Origin: Geobacillus jurassicus NBRC 107829
GTDB taxonomy: Bacteria > Bacillota > Bacilli > Bacillales > Anoxybacillaceae
NCBI RefSeq assembly: GCF_001544315.1
Contig: NZ_BCQG01000040.1
Coordinates: 1-33,443 of the forward strand
Direction of reading: 5' to 3'
Length of the DNA: 33,443 nucleotides
The position numbers and the translations under genes were made by a program. Below the pieces are notes generated by a model that did not search any database, was not told the DNA's origin, and saw only the letters and a program-made list of their open reading frames with translations. This document shows positions 17,663 through 25,034 of this stretch, piece by piece. Positions within the stretch are counted from its first letter, which is position 1, and every line of letters begins with the position of its first letter.

Positions 17663-18037
17663 ATGGAAGAAAAAACGATATTGGCGCAAATTTTGCAAGT
17701 ACTTGATCTGTACGCGGCTGACGTGCGCAAGCAGTTCGAAGCGCTCCATGAGAAATTCGACTCGCTTCAACGCCAAGTCCAAGCGTTGAACGAACAAACG
17801 AACACCATGAACAAGCGCATCGAAAACATGGATGAGCGCATCGAGGAGATGGATGGACGGTTTGAGCGGCAGATCGCCCAGTTGGAGCGCACCATCAACG
17901 AACGGTTCGAACGGCTTGAAGCGAAACTCAGCCACGTCCGCATCGAACTAGTTGAAACACAAGAAACGGTCGACTTCCACTCCGTCAAAATCGCCCAGCA
18001 TGATCGAAAAATCCGCCATTTGCTTCACGCTCGATAA
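17663..18037 (+). CDS. coiled-coil protein, 124 aa, unknown function
   Basis: The start is ATG 17663 (MEEKTILAQILQVL), six bases after AAAGGAGGTG; an earlier in-frame GTG is part of that ribosome site. Almost the whole protein is predicted helix with heptads (EALHEKFDSLQRQVQALNEQ; MNKRIENMDERIEEMDGRFE), including near-perfect seven-residue repeats of the form x-R-I-E-x-M-D/N. There is no signal, membrane segment or catalytic motif. It should form a long homodimeric or trimeric rod. Similar short rods are common in Bacillaceae and are not assigned a role. It is a single gene with its own promoter. Confidence 0.8.
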   Translation: MEEKTILAQILQVLDLYAADVRKQFEALHEKFDSLQRQVQALNEQTNTMNKRIENMDERIEEMDGRFERQIAQLERTINERFERLEAKLSHVRIELVETQETVDFHSVKIAQHDRKIRHLLHAR

Positions 18038-18055
18038 CATCTCCACCATCATCAT

Positions 18056-18083
18056 GCCCCCGCTCTTCCATCAGGGCGGGGGC
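18056..18083. terminator. GC-rich hairpin between convergent genes
   Basis: GCCCCCGC (18056-18063) pairs with GCGGGGGC (18076-18083) around a 12-base loop. It is very stable but lacks a T run on either side, so it may stop RNA decay or transcription only partly. Confidence 0.5.
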
Positions 18084-18090
18084 GTTCGCA

Positions 18091-18996
18091 TCAAGAAAGC
18101 TCTCGGGCAAGGTCGGCCGCCAAGGCGGCGTTGTTTTTCACTAAGGCGATATTCGCTTGCAAGCTTTTGCCCCCAGTTAACGTTTTCACACGGTCAAGCA
18201 AAAACGGGGTGACCGCTTTGCCGGTGATGTGTTGCTGTTCTGCCTCTTTGAGTGCTTGTTCGATGATGGCAGTGATATACGACTCCTCGAGTTCGTCTTC
18301 TTTCGGAACCGGGTTGGCGACGACAATGCCGCCTTGAAGCCCGAGCGCCCATTTTGTTTCAATGAAGCGGGCGATCTCTTCCACGCTGTCGAGGCGATAG
18401 TCGACGCGAAACGGGCTCGTCCGCGAATAGAACGCTGGCAGGACGTCCGTCTGATAGCCGATGACCGGGACGCCGTGCGTCTCTAGGTATTCAAGCGTCA
18501 ATCCTAAATCCAAAATCGATTTCGCCCCGGCGCAGACGACCGCGACGTTGGTGCACGCCAGTTCCTGCAAGTCGGCCGAGATGTCCATCGTCTGTTCGGC
18601 GCCGCGGTGCACCCCGCCGATGCCGCCGGTCGCAAACACGCGGATGCCGGCCATCTCAGCGCAAATCATCGTCCCCGCCACGGTCGTCGCCCCGTGTTTT
18701 TTCATGGCGACGACATACGGCAAGTCGCGGCGGCTCACTTTTTCCACATCGCGGCTTGTCCCTAACTGTTCAAGTTCCGCTTCTGTCAATCCAATTTTAA
18801 TTTTTCCATTTAAAATTGCAATCGTTGCTGGCACGGCGCCGCGGCCGCGGATGATCCGCTCGACGTCTTTCGCCGTCTGCACATTTTCCGGATACGGCAT
18901 GCCATGCGAGATGATCGTCGATTCCAAAGCGACGATCGGTCGTTGTTCCGATTTCGCTTGGGCAACTTCGTCGGAAAAGACGAGAAAGTCATTCAT
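18091..18996 (-). CDS. psuG: pseudouridine-5'-phosphate glycosidase
   Basis: A 301-residue member of the PsuG/IndA family, which splits pseudouridine 5'-phosphate into uracil and ribose 5-phosphate, a rare C-C glycosidic bond cleavage, using Mn2+ and an active-site lysine. Family blocks are clear: [17 protein letters not shown] near the start, the [11 protein letters not shown] region, [78 protein letters not shown] and the end block [19 protein letters not shown]. The length is normal. The ATG overlaps the stop of the kinase gene by four bases (ATGA), so the two are translated together and act in sequence: kinase first, then this enzyme. Confidence 0.95.
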   Translation of the reverse strand: MNDFLVFSDEVAQAKSEQRPIVALESTIISHGMPYPENVQTAKDVERIIRGRGAVPATIAILNGKIKIGLTEAELEQLGTSRDVEKVSRRDLPYVVAMKKHGATTVAGTMICAEMAGIRVFATGGIGGVHRGAEQTMDISADLQELACTNVAVVCAGAKSILDLGLTLEYLETHGVPVIGYQTDVLPAFYSRTSPFRVDYRLDSVEEIARFIETKWALGLQGGIVVANPVPKEDELEESYITAIIEQALKEAEQQHITGKAVTPFLLDRVKTLTGGKSLQANIALVKNNAALAADLARELS

Positions 18997-19940
18997 CGCT
19001 TCGTTCCCCCTTCGCGAAAATACCGCGCATAGGCGGCTTGCAGCATGTATTCATTCAAAGCGGGATGCACCGTTTCGGCCGTTTGCAGCGTAAGCGCCGC
19101 ATTGCTCATCCCGAAGCGGCAGGCAGCTTCGAGCGGATAGCCGCCTAAGACGCCATACAAAAATCCTGCCGCAAAGGCGTCGCCCGCTCCGGTGGCATCG
19201 GTGACCGCAACCTTCGGCGCCGCGATCACCCCTGTTTCCCCTTGCTTGGTGGCGTATGCGACGCCGTTTGCGCCGCGCGTGACGACGACGTTCTCTGCGC
19301 CGGAGCGAAGAAGCGTCTCCATCGCTTCGTGCACGCTGCAATGATCATTGCCCGCAAGCGCCATAGCCTCTGCTTCATTCGTCACAAGCCATGTCACTCC
19401 TGTTAAGTCGGCAGGCAGCCGTTTCGTTTTTGGAACGGACACGGTCACGACACAAAGCAACACATCCTCTTGCCGGCACTGTTTGATCACCCACGAAAGG
19501 ATATCCGCAGGGAAATTCGCATCAAGCACGACGGCGGTCATCGGGCCGAGTTCAGACCACCGCTGCTTTATCCACTCTTTTCCCACTGTATCATAAATCG
19601 CCATATCCGCCAAGGCGAGGACCATCTCGCCGCGTTCATCGAGCACTGCTGTATACATCCCGGTGTTCGCTTTTGACGTTCGCACGATGTGCCGTGAATC
19701 CACGTACCGACTCGTCACGTCAATGAGCCACTGTCCGTCCTGGTCGTCGCCAACGGTGCTGACGAGCGAAACAGCTTGGCCGAGCCTTCCCAGGTTTTCG
19801 GCGATGTTTCTCGCCACCCCGCCCGCGGTTTGCGTCGTGGCGACGGGATGGGACGTGCCGAGCCGAAACGGAGTGAGCAACCGCGCCTTTCGGTCGACGT
19901 TCGCCCCGCCGATGCAGACGATCGATGCCGCTTTCCCCAT
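18993..19940 (-). CDS. psuK: pseudouridine kinase, PfkB (ribokinase) family
   Basis: A protein of 315 residues from ATG 19940 ([16 protein letters not shown]), which has GGGAGGGG upstream; the open frame further up has no ribosome site. It has the PfkB layout: the N-terminal IGGANVD strand, the substrate-binding block [15 protein letters not shown], and the C-terminal signature [18 protein letters not shown] with the catalytic Asp in GAGD. Joined to psuG by an ATGA overlap, it most likely phosphorylates pseudouridine for that enzyme. The ribokinase family covers many sugars, so the substrate is assigned from its neighbour. No nucleoside transporter is adjacent. Confidence 0.9.
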   Translation of the reverse strand: MGKAASIVCIGGANVDRKARLLTPFRLGTSHPVATTQTAGGVARNIAENLGRLGQAVSLVSTVGDDQDGQWLIDVTSRYVDSRHIVRTSKANTGMYTAVLDERGEMVLALADMAIYDTVGKEWIKQRWSELGPMTAVVLDANFPADILSWVIKQCRQEDVLLCVVTVSVPKTKRLPADLTGVTWLVTNEAEAMALAGNDHCSVHEAMETLLRSGAENVVVTRGANGVAYATKQGETGVIAAPKVAVTDATGAGDAFAAGFLYGVLGGYPLEAACRFGMSNAALTLQTAETVHPALNEYMLQAAYARYFREGGTKR

Positions 19941-20082
19941 GCCTTTCCCCTCCCTTCCAATGATCACAGCCGCGCGATCCCGCCTCTTCCCAAACAGAGA
20001 AAACGATTTCAAAAAAGCGGACAGCTGCACGCTTCGAAGCCTCACCACCCATTGTACCACATACCGACTGGCAAGAACGGCA

Positions 20083-20116
20083 TAAAGAAGGCACCCCGTC
20101 AAAACGACGGGATGCC
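20083..20116 (-). terminator. terminator after the YeeE-like gene
   Basis: Minus-strand GGCATCCCGTC (20106-20116) pairs with GACGGGGTGCC (20090-20100) around GTTTT, followed by TTCTTTAT, 14 bases after the stop codon. Confidence 0.7.
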
Positions 20117-20129
20117 GATTTTCGGACGT

Positions 20130-21353
20130 TTAGTTTTTGTACGCGCAATACGGACGCAGTTTGACGCCGATCAGGCTGCCGAGGAAAGCAAAGACAAACC
20201 ACGCCCAGCCGTGGGCGCTGAATGACGCAATGCCGCCGAAATACGCGCCGATGTTGCAGCCGAACGCCAGCCGGGCGCCGTATCCCATCATTAAACCGCC
20301 AATGAGCGCGCCGATCGTCATGCGCGTCGGACGCTTCCACTGAATCGGCTTTGTGTAGCGGCCCGCCAGCGCTGCCGCCAATAAGGCGCCGACCATTAAG
20401 CTGATGTCCATCACGGTCGTTGTATCGTAGTAGAGTGGATTCGCGAGCGCCTGCCGTTTTGCTTCATCTTGCCAGTACGCCCAAGCGGTCGGATCGACGC
20501 CAAACAGCTGCACGAACTTCGCGCCCCAAAGGGCGAAAGCGGATGTAATGCCCCACGGCTTACCGCTAATCATCAGCACAAGTGCGTTCGTGGCCGCCAA
20601 AAGCAACGCCCCAACCAGAAGCGACCATGGCCCTTTGTAAATCGCTTTCCAGCCATGACGATTCTCAAGCGATGTAGCAACGAGTTGGCCATAGCGCCGT
20701 TTTTCCGCCACGGTCACCACATAGTAGACCGCTGCCAGCAAAACCAACTGAAGCAAAAACCCTCCCAAGGCGCCGAACTCGCCAATGAACGAGAACGGCT
20801 CCAATTGCGGCATCTTCGCCCACACGTCAAAGTGGGCCGTCGCAATGACTGAGCCAGCGATGAACCCGATGAGCGTCACAATGCCGTTTGCATCGCCCCC
20901 GCCGATATGGTACAACGTCCCCGAGGCGCAGCCGTCGCCAAGCTGCATGCCGATGCCAAACAGGAAGGCGCCGACGATGACCGATACCCCGACACCAAAT
21001 ACATAACCTGACACCGGGTGCCCAAGAACGGACCCTTTCACGAGCAGCGGCAAAAACAGCGCGCTGGCCACAGCCATCATGATCATCTGTGCCCGAATGC
21101 CTTCCCCTTGACGGTACAAAATGAATTTCCGCCATGCCGAGGTAAAGCCAAAATGCGCCTGGTACAATACAAATCCACCAAACGCCCCTAACACGTACAA
21201 AAGCGCCTGTTGCCAAGAAACGCGGCTATATAAGAACAACGTTCCGCCGATCAAGATGAGGCAGGAAACCGCAATAATCCACGCAGTCGGATGTTTCGGG
21301 GCGTTCGCTGCTTGTTTCGCGCGAACGTCTCGTTGTTGTGCGGTCAACTCCAT
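20130..21353 (-). CDS. YeeE/YedE family sulfur-compound (thiosulfate-type) transporter
   Basis: A 407-residue membrane protein with about ten or eleven hydrophobic segments. Two conserved half-motifs with buried cysteines mark the YeeE/YedE (TsuA) fold: GDGCASGTLYHIGGG with Cys142, and FGCNIGAYFGG with Cys366, placed in pseudo-symmetric halves. In characterised members these cysteines pass thiosulfate across the membrane. No TusA-like sulfurtransferase gene lies beside it here, so the exact sulfur compound is uncertain. The start is ATG 21353, behind GGGGGATGATGCATC. The gene is divergent from mscL. A palindrome over the likely promoter and a short leader ORF precede it. Confidence 0.88.
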   Translation of the reverse strand: MELTAQQRDVRAKQAANAPKHPTAWIIAVSCLILIGGTLFLYSRVSWQQALLYVLGAFGGFVLYQAHFGFTSAWRKFILYRQGEGIRAQMIMMAVASALFLPLLVKGSVLGHPVSGYVFGVGVSVIVGAFLFGIGMQLGDGCASGTLYHIGGGDANGIVTLIGFIAGSVIATAHFDVWAKMPQLEPFSFIGEFGALGGFLLQLVLLAAVYYVVTVAEKRRYGQLVATSLENRHGWKAIYKGPWSLLVGALLLAATNALVLMISGKPWGITSAFALWGAKFVQLFGVDPTAWAYWQDEAKRQALANPLYYDTTTVMDISLMVGALLAAALAGRYTKPIQWKRPTRMTIGALIGGLMMGYGARLAFGCNIGAYFGGIASFSAHGWAWFVFAFLGSLIGVKLRPYCAYKN

Positions 21354-21376
21354 GATGCATCATCCCCCTTTTCCAT
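21344..21376 (-). CDS. possible 10-codon leader ORF overlapping the yeeE-like start
   Basis: ATG 21376 stands five bases after AGGTGA, a better ribosome site than that of the transporter itself, and encodes MEKGDDASWS. Its TGA falls inside the first codons of the transporter gene, in another frame. This arrangement would couple translation of the two. It may also be chance. Confidence 0.3.
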   Translation of the reverse strand: MEKGDDASWS

Positions 21377-21389
21377 TTTGTTCACCTAC

Positions 21390-21405
21390 TTTATAATACT
21401 ATAAA
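21390..21405. promoter_or_regulatory. near-perfect palindrome at the yeeE-like promoter
   Basis: TTTATAATACTATAAA is an inverted repeat of 16 bases with one mismatched pair position. It covers the probable -10 region (TATTAT or TATAAA on the minus strand) of the transporter gene. AT-rich palindromes of this kind are typical for ArsR-type or similar small repressors. Confidence 0.4.
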
Positions 21406-21439
21406 ACTTATTGATTTTCTATGATTTAAACTACAAATG

Positions 21440-21468
21440 TTTCACCTCAGCGGCTGATCGGGTATAAT
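21440..21468 (+). promoter_or_regulatory. promoter of mscL
   Basis: TTTCAC, 17 bases, TATAAT. The -10 is perfect and the -35 weak. It ends 33 bases before the mscL start. Confidence 0.55.
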
Positions 21469-21501
21469 GCAGACGAGCACTTTCTTAGGAAGGAGATTGG
21501 C

Positions 21502-21897
21502 ATGTGGAACGAGTTTAAAAAATTCGCCGTCCGCGGCAATGTCATCGATTTGGCCGTCGGGGTCATTATCGGGGGAGCGTTCGGCAAAATCGTCTCCTCG
21601 CTCGTCAATGACATCATCATGCCGCTCGTTGGCTTAATTTTAGGCGGCGTTAATTTCAGTGACCTGTCGTGGAAAGTCGGCAAGGCCGAAGTGAAATACG
21701 GGGCGTTTATTCAAACGGTCGTCGATTTTTTGATCATCGCTTTCTCCATCTTCCTGTTTGTCAAACTGATCAATACGTTGTACGAACGAATGAAGAAGCA
21801 GGAAGAGGTCAAAGAAACGGCACCGACGCTGACAAAGGAGGAGGAATTGCTGACGGAGATTCGCGATTTGTTAAAGCAACAGCGGGAAACGATGTAA
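21502..21897 (+). CDS. mscL: large-conductance mechanosensitive channel MscL
   Basis: A 131-residue protein of normal MscL length. It opens with the amphipathic N-terminal helix [20 protein letters not shown], followed by TM1 with the Gly-rich pore line [17 protein letters not shown], the [13 protein letters not shown] segment, a short periplasmic loop, TM2 ([19 protein letters not shown]) and a charged cytoplasmic helix bundle ([15 protein letters not shown]). It forms a pentameric safety valve that opens under high membrane tension during osmotic downshock. It starts behind AGGAAGGAG and is a single-gene unit with a clear promoter and terminator. Confidence 0.97.
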   Translation: MWNEFKKFAVRGNVIDLAVGVIIGGAFGKIVSSLVNDIIMPLVGLILGGVNFSDLSWKVGKAEVKYGAFIQTVVDFLIIAFSIFLFVKLINTLYERMKKQEEVKETAPTLTKEEELLTEIRDLLKQQRETM

Positions 21898-21927
21898 AAG
21901 CCTGTCCTCGGGGGTGGACAGGCTTTT
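21896..21927 (+). terminator. terminator of mscL
   Basis: AAAAGCCTGTCC pairs with GGACAGGCTTTT around TCGGGGGT. The stem begins in the stop codon. Confidence 0.85.
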
Positions 21928-21966
21928 AGACATAGTAAAAAAGCAATCTCTTATTATATGAATATG

Positions 21967-21975
21967 TGGTATAAT
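21967..21975 (+). promoter_or_regulatory. extended -10 promoter of the type I toxin locus
   Basis: TGGTATAAT is a perfect extended -10. Transcription would begin near 21982 and give a leader of about 60 bases before the toxin start. Confidence 0.6.
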
Positions 21976-21995
21976 GAGGAAGGCAATAGTACGGC

Positions 21996-22133
21996 AACTT
22001 AAGGGTGGATCAGCTACCCCTGATTTGGAAGGGGGTGATGCCGATGACAGTATTTGAAGCATTGATGTTTTTTCGCAAGTCGCATGGTTTCAATACTGTC
22101 GCACAATCAAAAGAAATAATCCACCCTTAAGTT
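21996..22133 (+). repeat. 15-bp long-range inverted repeat enclosing the toxin ORF
   Basis: AACTTAAGGGTGGAT (21996-22010) is an exact reverse complement of 22119-22133. A second pairing, GACAGTATT (from 22045) with AATACTGTC (to 22100), lies inside it. In known type I toxin mRNAs of Bacillus such 5'-3' pairing hides the ribosome site until it is opened. The 3' arm also overlaps the terminator stem, so the two folds exclude each other. Confidence 0.7.
22044..22130 (+). pseudogene. holin-like type I toxin, membrane helix missing
   Basis: ATG 22044 behind AAGGGGGTGATG opens 28 codons. MTVFEALM is the standard opening of the short holin-like toxins of type I toxin-antitoxin systems in Bacillaceae. 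In intact members this is followed by some 18-20 hydrophobic residues. Here the next residues are FFRKSHGFNTVAQSKEII, a polar tail, so the membrane helix seems to have been deleted in frame. The strong ribosome site, extended -10 promoter, long-range mRNA pairing and terminator are all still present. The peptide is probably not toxic. An antisense antitoxin RNA would be expected on the minus strand over the 3' end, but I could not find a convincing promoter for one. Confidence 0.6.
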
Positions 22134-22159
22134 AACGAGGCGCTTAGGCGGATTATTTC
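22113..22159. terminator. hairpin at the 3' end of the toxin transcript
   Basis: GAAATAATCC (22113-22122) pairs with GGATTATTTC (22150-22159), with further inner pairs. T-rich DNA follows on both strands (TTTCCTTC on plus, TTTCTTTTG on minus), so it could end both the toxin mRNA and an antisense RNA. Confidence 0.6.
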
Positions 22160-22205
22160 CTTCTGCTCGCGCCGATCCCCTTTATGGGAACCGTCTATTG
22201 CGGGG

Positions 22206-22306
22206 GCCGAAGGTGCGGCAACACCTTTGGCTTCACTTGTTATTTTGTCATCTCGAACCGAGAAGACCGCCACTTCCCAGCGTGAGCGTAAGTGGGAGAG
22301 CGTTCA
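22206..22306 (+). mobile_element. orphan right end (omega-RNA-like scaffold) of an IS200/IS605-type element
   Basis: The stretch from GTCATCTCGAACCGAGAAGA (about 22246 on) through a CCACTT...AAGTGG hairpin to GGGAGAGCGTTCAA has the layout I know from right ends of IS1341-type elements in thermophilic bacilli (GAACCGAGAAG, CCCACTT stem, GTTCAA or GTTCAC end). A further stable hairpin, GCCGAAGGTG/CACCTTTGGC, lies just upstream (22206-22231). No tnpA or tnpB is present. In complete elements this region is the 3' part of the TnpB guide RNA, and the flank is the guide. Here the flank is the end of the lipoprotein gene. Recognition is from memory. Confidence 0.5.
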
Positions 22307-22840
22307 ATTTACGTCGATTACAACGTAATCCCAGTACGTTTTTCCAAGATAGACGAGCAACGCCCATTTTCCAGATTCAACCAACCTCATATTTGATGGT
22401 ATATGTGCGTCTGCACCATTATTCGGACCTCCTGGAACTCCCGTTGTCCAAACGGTTTTTCCGTCTAGTGTTAACGCAGGAGCTATATCGTTGCTGCCTT
22501 TTTTCACTGCAACGATTGTCAGCTTTCCTTCTGGAATGGAGTCCCCCCAGAAATGCCACATGTATTTGCTATCTTTGTTTGCTATAAACGGTTCATCAAT
22601 GAAACCCACTTTGTTTGGTACTCCGCGCATTTTATAATTTCCAGATTGAAAAACCGGGCTTACTTCCCAATTGATATGACTGATTACTTTTTGATCTATT
22701 TTAACAGGTATTTTTTCAATATCACTCATCTCTTTTACCGAAGCTGTAGATTCAGAATTTTGGGCTTGTTTTTCATTCTTTTCCCATATACTGCATGCGG
22801 ATAAAGAAAAAAGGATTACGATGACTAGCAAATGTTTCAC
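22304..22840 (-). CDS. lipoprotein, 178 aa, unknown function
   Basis: The best start is GTG 22840, seven bases after AAAGGTGG; an upstream GTG is part of that site. The product has a textbook lipoprotein signal (MKHLLVIVILFSLSAC, lipobox LSAC), so it is anchored to the outer face of the membrane at the cysteine. A polar linker (KNEKQAQNSESTAS) follows, then a beta-rich domain of about 130 residues with FIDEPFIANKDSKYMWHFWG, KLTIVAVKKG and SGKWALLVYLGKTYWDYVVIDV, which looks immunoglobulin-like. It resembles lipoproteins annotated as DUF4871 in Bacillus, but I am not certain. It lies between two facing IS605-type remnants, and its stop codon overlaps the end of one of them. Confidence 0.75.
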   Translation of the reverse strand: MKHLLVIVILFSLSACSIWEKNEKQAQNSESTASVKEMSDIEKIPVKIDQKVISHINWEVSPVFQSGNYKMRGVPNKVGFIDEPFIANKDSKYMWHFWGDSIPEGKLTIVAVKKGSNDIAPALTLDGKTVWTTGVPGGPNNGADAHIPSNMRLVESGKWALLVYLGKTYWDYVVIDVN

Positions 22841-22883
22841 ATTTTCACCACCTTTCACTAATTTAATGATATCATATTTTTAG

Positions 22884-22985
22884 CGATTCCTCCCCGACTT
22901 TCGCTATCGCTTAGAAGTCGGGTTCTCCTCGCTTATTCCCAAGATGAAAGGAACATAACCCCCTTCTGTCCAGGCGCCAACTCAT
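22884..22985 (-). mobile_element. right end of a second IS605-type element with the last 14 codons of tnpB
   Basis: Minus strand: 22977-22933 encodes APGQKGVMFLSSWE and a stop, which resembles TnpB C-termini of the IS1341 group. It is followed by GCGAGGAGAACCCGACTT, a hairpin (CCCGACTT 22893-22900 with AAGTCGGG 22915-22922), and GGGGAGGAATCGC, the typical right end and guide-RNA scaffold. The rest of the transposon is missing: the next DNA upstream is the stop codon of the yjiH-like gene. Orientation is toward the lipoprotein gene. Confidence 0.6.
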
Positions 22986-22987
22986 TG

Positions 22988-23640
22988 TCAAAGCAGCCAG
23001 TACGCAAGCGGAGCGGTGAGGATGAGCGTCAATACGGTCCGCTCGAACCAAATGACAAGCAGCCTCGGCAAGCTGAGCGGAATTTCCGTAGACAAAATGC
23101 ATGGAATGACAGCGGAAAAGAATAGGATCGCCGATACGGATACGACAGCAATAATGAATTTCGTGACAAGTGGAGCTTCGGTGACAAGCAAAGCCGGCAA
23201 AAACATTTCCGCGATTTCAATGGCCGATGCTTTCGCCGCCAACAGCGGCTCGGGAATTTGCAAGAGAAGGGTGAATGGATAGAATAAACAGCCCAACCAG
23301 TCAAACAATGGCGTATATTCAGCGAGCAACAGCCCGATCAGTCCGAGCACCTTCAAGATCGAAAAAACCGCCGTCACCGCATCTTTGTTCCATGTCTTCT
23401 TGTAAAATGGATAAATTGCTCCTAACATGATAACAATGAGTGCATAATACGGAACAAGTGCTGAAAACTGTGAGCGAATCCATGTCACGATGTGATCGAG
23501 CAAAATGGACGATGTGCTTCCGATCACACGGGGACGAAAAACACGAAAATCCCGATGGCACTGTAAACGAAAAACTTCCATGCACCGCTCGCCGGCGTTG
23601 GCGTCGGCACGGATGGTGCCATATTTGTATTCGCTTTCAT
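22988..23640 (-). pseudogene. YjiH family membrane protein, one frameshift
   Basis: ATG 23640 behind GGAGGAAA opens MKANTNMAPSVPTP and a first membrane helix (KFFVYSAIGIFVFFVPV), then meets TGA. Adding one base near 23527 (GTGTGATC to GTGATGATC) joins it to the second frame with IGSTSSILLDHIVTWIRS and the rest of the protein: several hydrophobic segments, a central EMFLPALLVTEAPLVTKFIIAVVS block typical of the YjiH/nucleoside-recognition (Gate) type, and the end LTAPLAYWLL. The total would be about 217 residues, normal for the family. Such genes often accompany hut genes in bacilli. It is the last gene of this hut cluster. The single lesion could be a sequencing error. Confidence 0.75.
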
Positions 23641-23744
23641 TTTCCTCCACCCCCATTGTTCTTCTACAGGCTAAAGACGACAGCGCGGCCGGAAGCATAA
23701 CCGCTCCCGGTCACCAAACGCCTCGACGAAAGACCACTCCTCCT

Positions 23745-25019
23745 TCAGATGTACACCTTGCCTTCCTTCACCACCACCTTTCCACCTTTGATCACCATCT
23801 CCGCATGGTTGACGCCGTAATAGTACATGATTTGCACATAATTCGGCACATTGAACATGACCAAATCCGCCTTTTTTCCCGGCTCGAGGCTGCCGATGAG
23901 ATGCGCGCGGCCGATGGCGTGAGCGGCATTGATCGTAGCCGCCGCCAGCGCTTCAGCGGGAGTCATGCCCATATGCAGGCAGGCAAGGCTCATGACAAGC
24001 GGCAGCGAGACGGTCGGCGATGAACCGGGGTTGCAGTCGGTCGCCAAGGCGACAGGAACGCCGGCGTCGATCAAACGGCGGGCGTCGGCGGCTTTTGTCA
24101 TTAAGAAAAATGCCGTGCCCGGCAAGAGAACGCCGATGACGCCGCGCTCCGCCATGCGGCGAACTCCTTCGTCCGACGCGCGAAGCAGATGGTCAGCGGA
24201 AATCGCACCGACTTCGGCGGCCAGTTCCGCCCCGCCATACGGTTCGATTTCATCGGCATGGATTTTCGGCGTCAAGCCGTACGCTTTCCCCGCTTCCAAA
24301 ATGCGGCGCGCCTCATCGGGAGTGAACACGCCGCGCTCGCAAAAGACGTCATTGAACTCGGCCAACCCACGCCGGCTCACTTCGGGAATCATTTCGTTGA
24401 TGATGAGGCGGACGTATTCATCCGGGTCGTGCTTCCATTCCGATGGAACGGCGTGGGCGCCAAGAAAGGTGGAAACGACATCAACTGGGTGGGTGTCATC
24501 AAGCCGCTTAGCAGCTTCGAGCTGCTTGATTTCGTGCTCAAGGCTTAAGCCGTAGCCGCTTTTCGCCTCGACGGTCGTGACCCCATGAAGCAAAAACTGA
24601 TCAAGCCGCTGTTTGCTTTCTTCATACAACGTTTCTTCCGACGCTTCGCGCGTCGCCTTCGTTGTCGCATGGATGCCGCCGCCGGCGTTCATGATCTCCA
24701 TGTACGCCGCTCCGCCGAGTCGCATCGTCCATTCGCGTTCGCGGCTGCCGGCGTAAACGAGATGGGTGTGCGGATCGACAAGCCCAGGCGTCACCGTTTT
24801 GCCGCGTGCGTCAATCACCTCTGCTTCGGCAAGCCGATCAGCAAAACGGCGGACGAGTTCATCGTCTGGACCGACCGCAACGATCGTGCCGTTTTCGATC
24901 CAGACGCTGCCGTTTTCGATGATCGCAAGGTTGCTCATCTTCTCTCCTACAAGCGGGGCCGCGGAGCCCCCCGCCAGCGTGACGAGCTGACGGGCGCGGC
25001 GAATGAAAAGCGGGCGCAT
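23745..25019 (-). CDS. hutI: imidazolonepropionase
   Basis: A 424-residue amidohydrolase-family enzyme for the third step of histidine breakdown: it opens 4-imidazolone-5-propanoate to N-formimino-L-glutamate. The metal site is visible as DPHTHLVYAG (the H-x-H pair), KIHADEIEPYGGAELAAEVGA and LATDCNPGSSPT (the catalytic Asp). Other family blocks are RLGGAAYMEIMNAGGGI and HGVTTVEAKSGYGLS. The length agrees with B. subtilis HutI (about 420). It starts at ATG behind GGGGAGAG, 15 bases after hutU, so it is co-transcribed. Confidence 0.97.
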   Translation of the reverse strand: MRPLFIRRARQLVTLAGGSAAPLVGEKMSNLAIIENGSVWIENGTIVAVGPDDELVRRFADRLAEAEVIDARGKTVTPGLVDPHTHLVYAGSREREWTMRLGGAAYMEIMNAGGGIHATTKATREASEETLYEESKQRLDQFLLHGVTTVEAKSGYGLSLEHEIKQLEAAKRLDDTHPVDVVSTFLGAHAVPSEWKHDPDEYVRLIINEMIPEVSRRGLAEFNDVFCERGVFTPDEARRILEAGKAYGLTPKIHADEIEPYGGAELAAEVGAISADHLLRASDEGVRRMAERGVIGVLLPGTAFFLMTKAADARRLIDAGVPVALATDCNPGSSPTVSLPLVMSLACLHMGMTPAEALAAATINAAHAIGRAHLIGSLEPGKKADLVMFNVPNYVQIMYYYGVNHAEMVIKGGKVVVKEGKVYI

Positions 25020-25034
25020 GTGGCTCTCCCCTTT

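Noticed and set aside
22113-22300. Promoter for an antisense antitoxin RNA on the minus strand over the toxin 3' end
   Set aside because: Only weak -10 and -35 look-alikes were found, none with proper spacing, so no feature was called.
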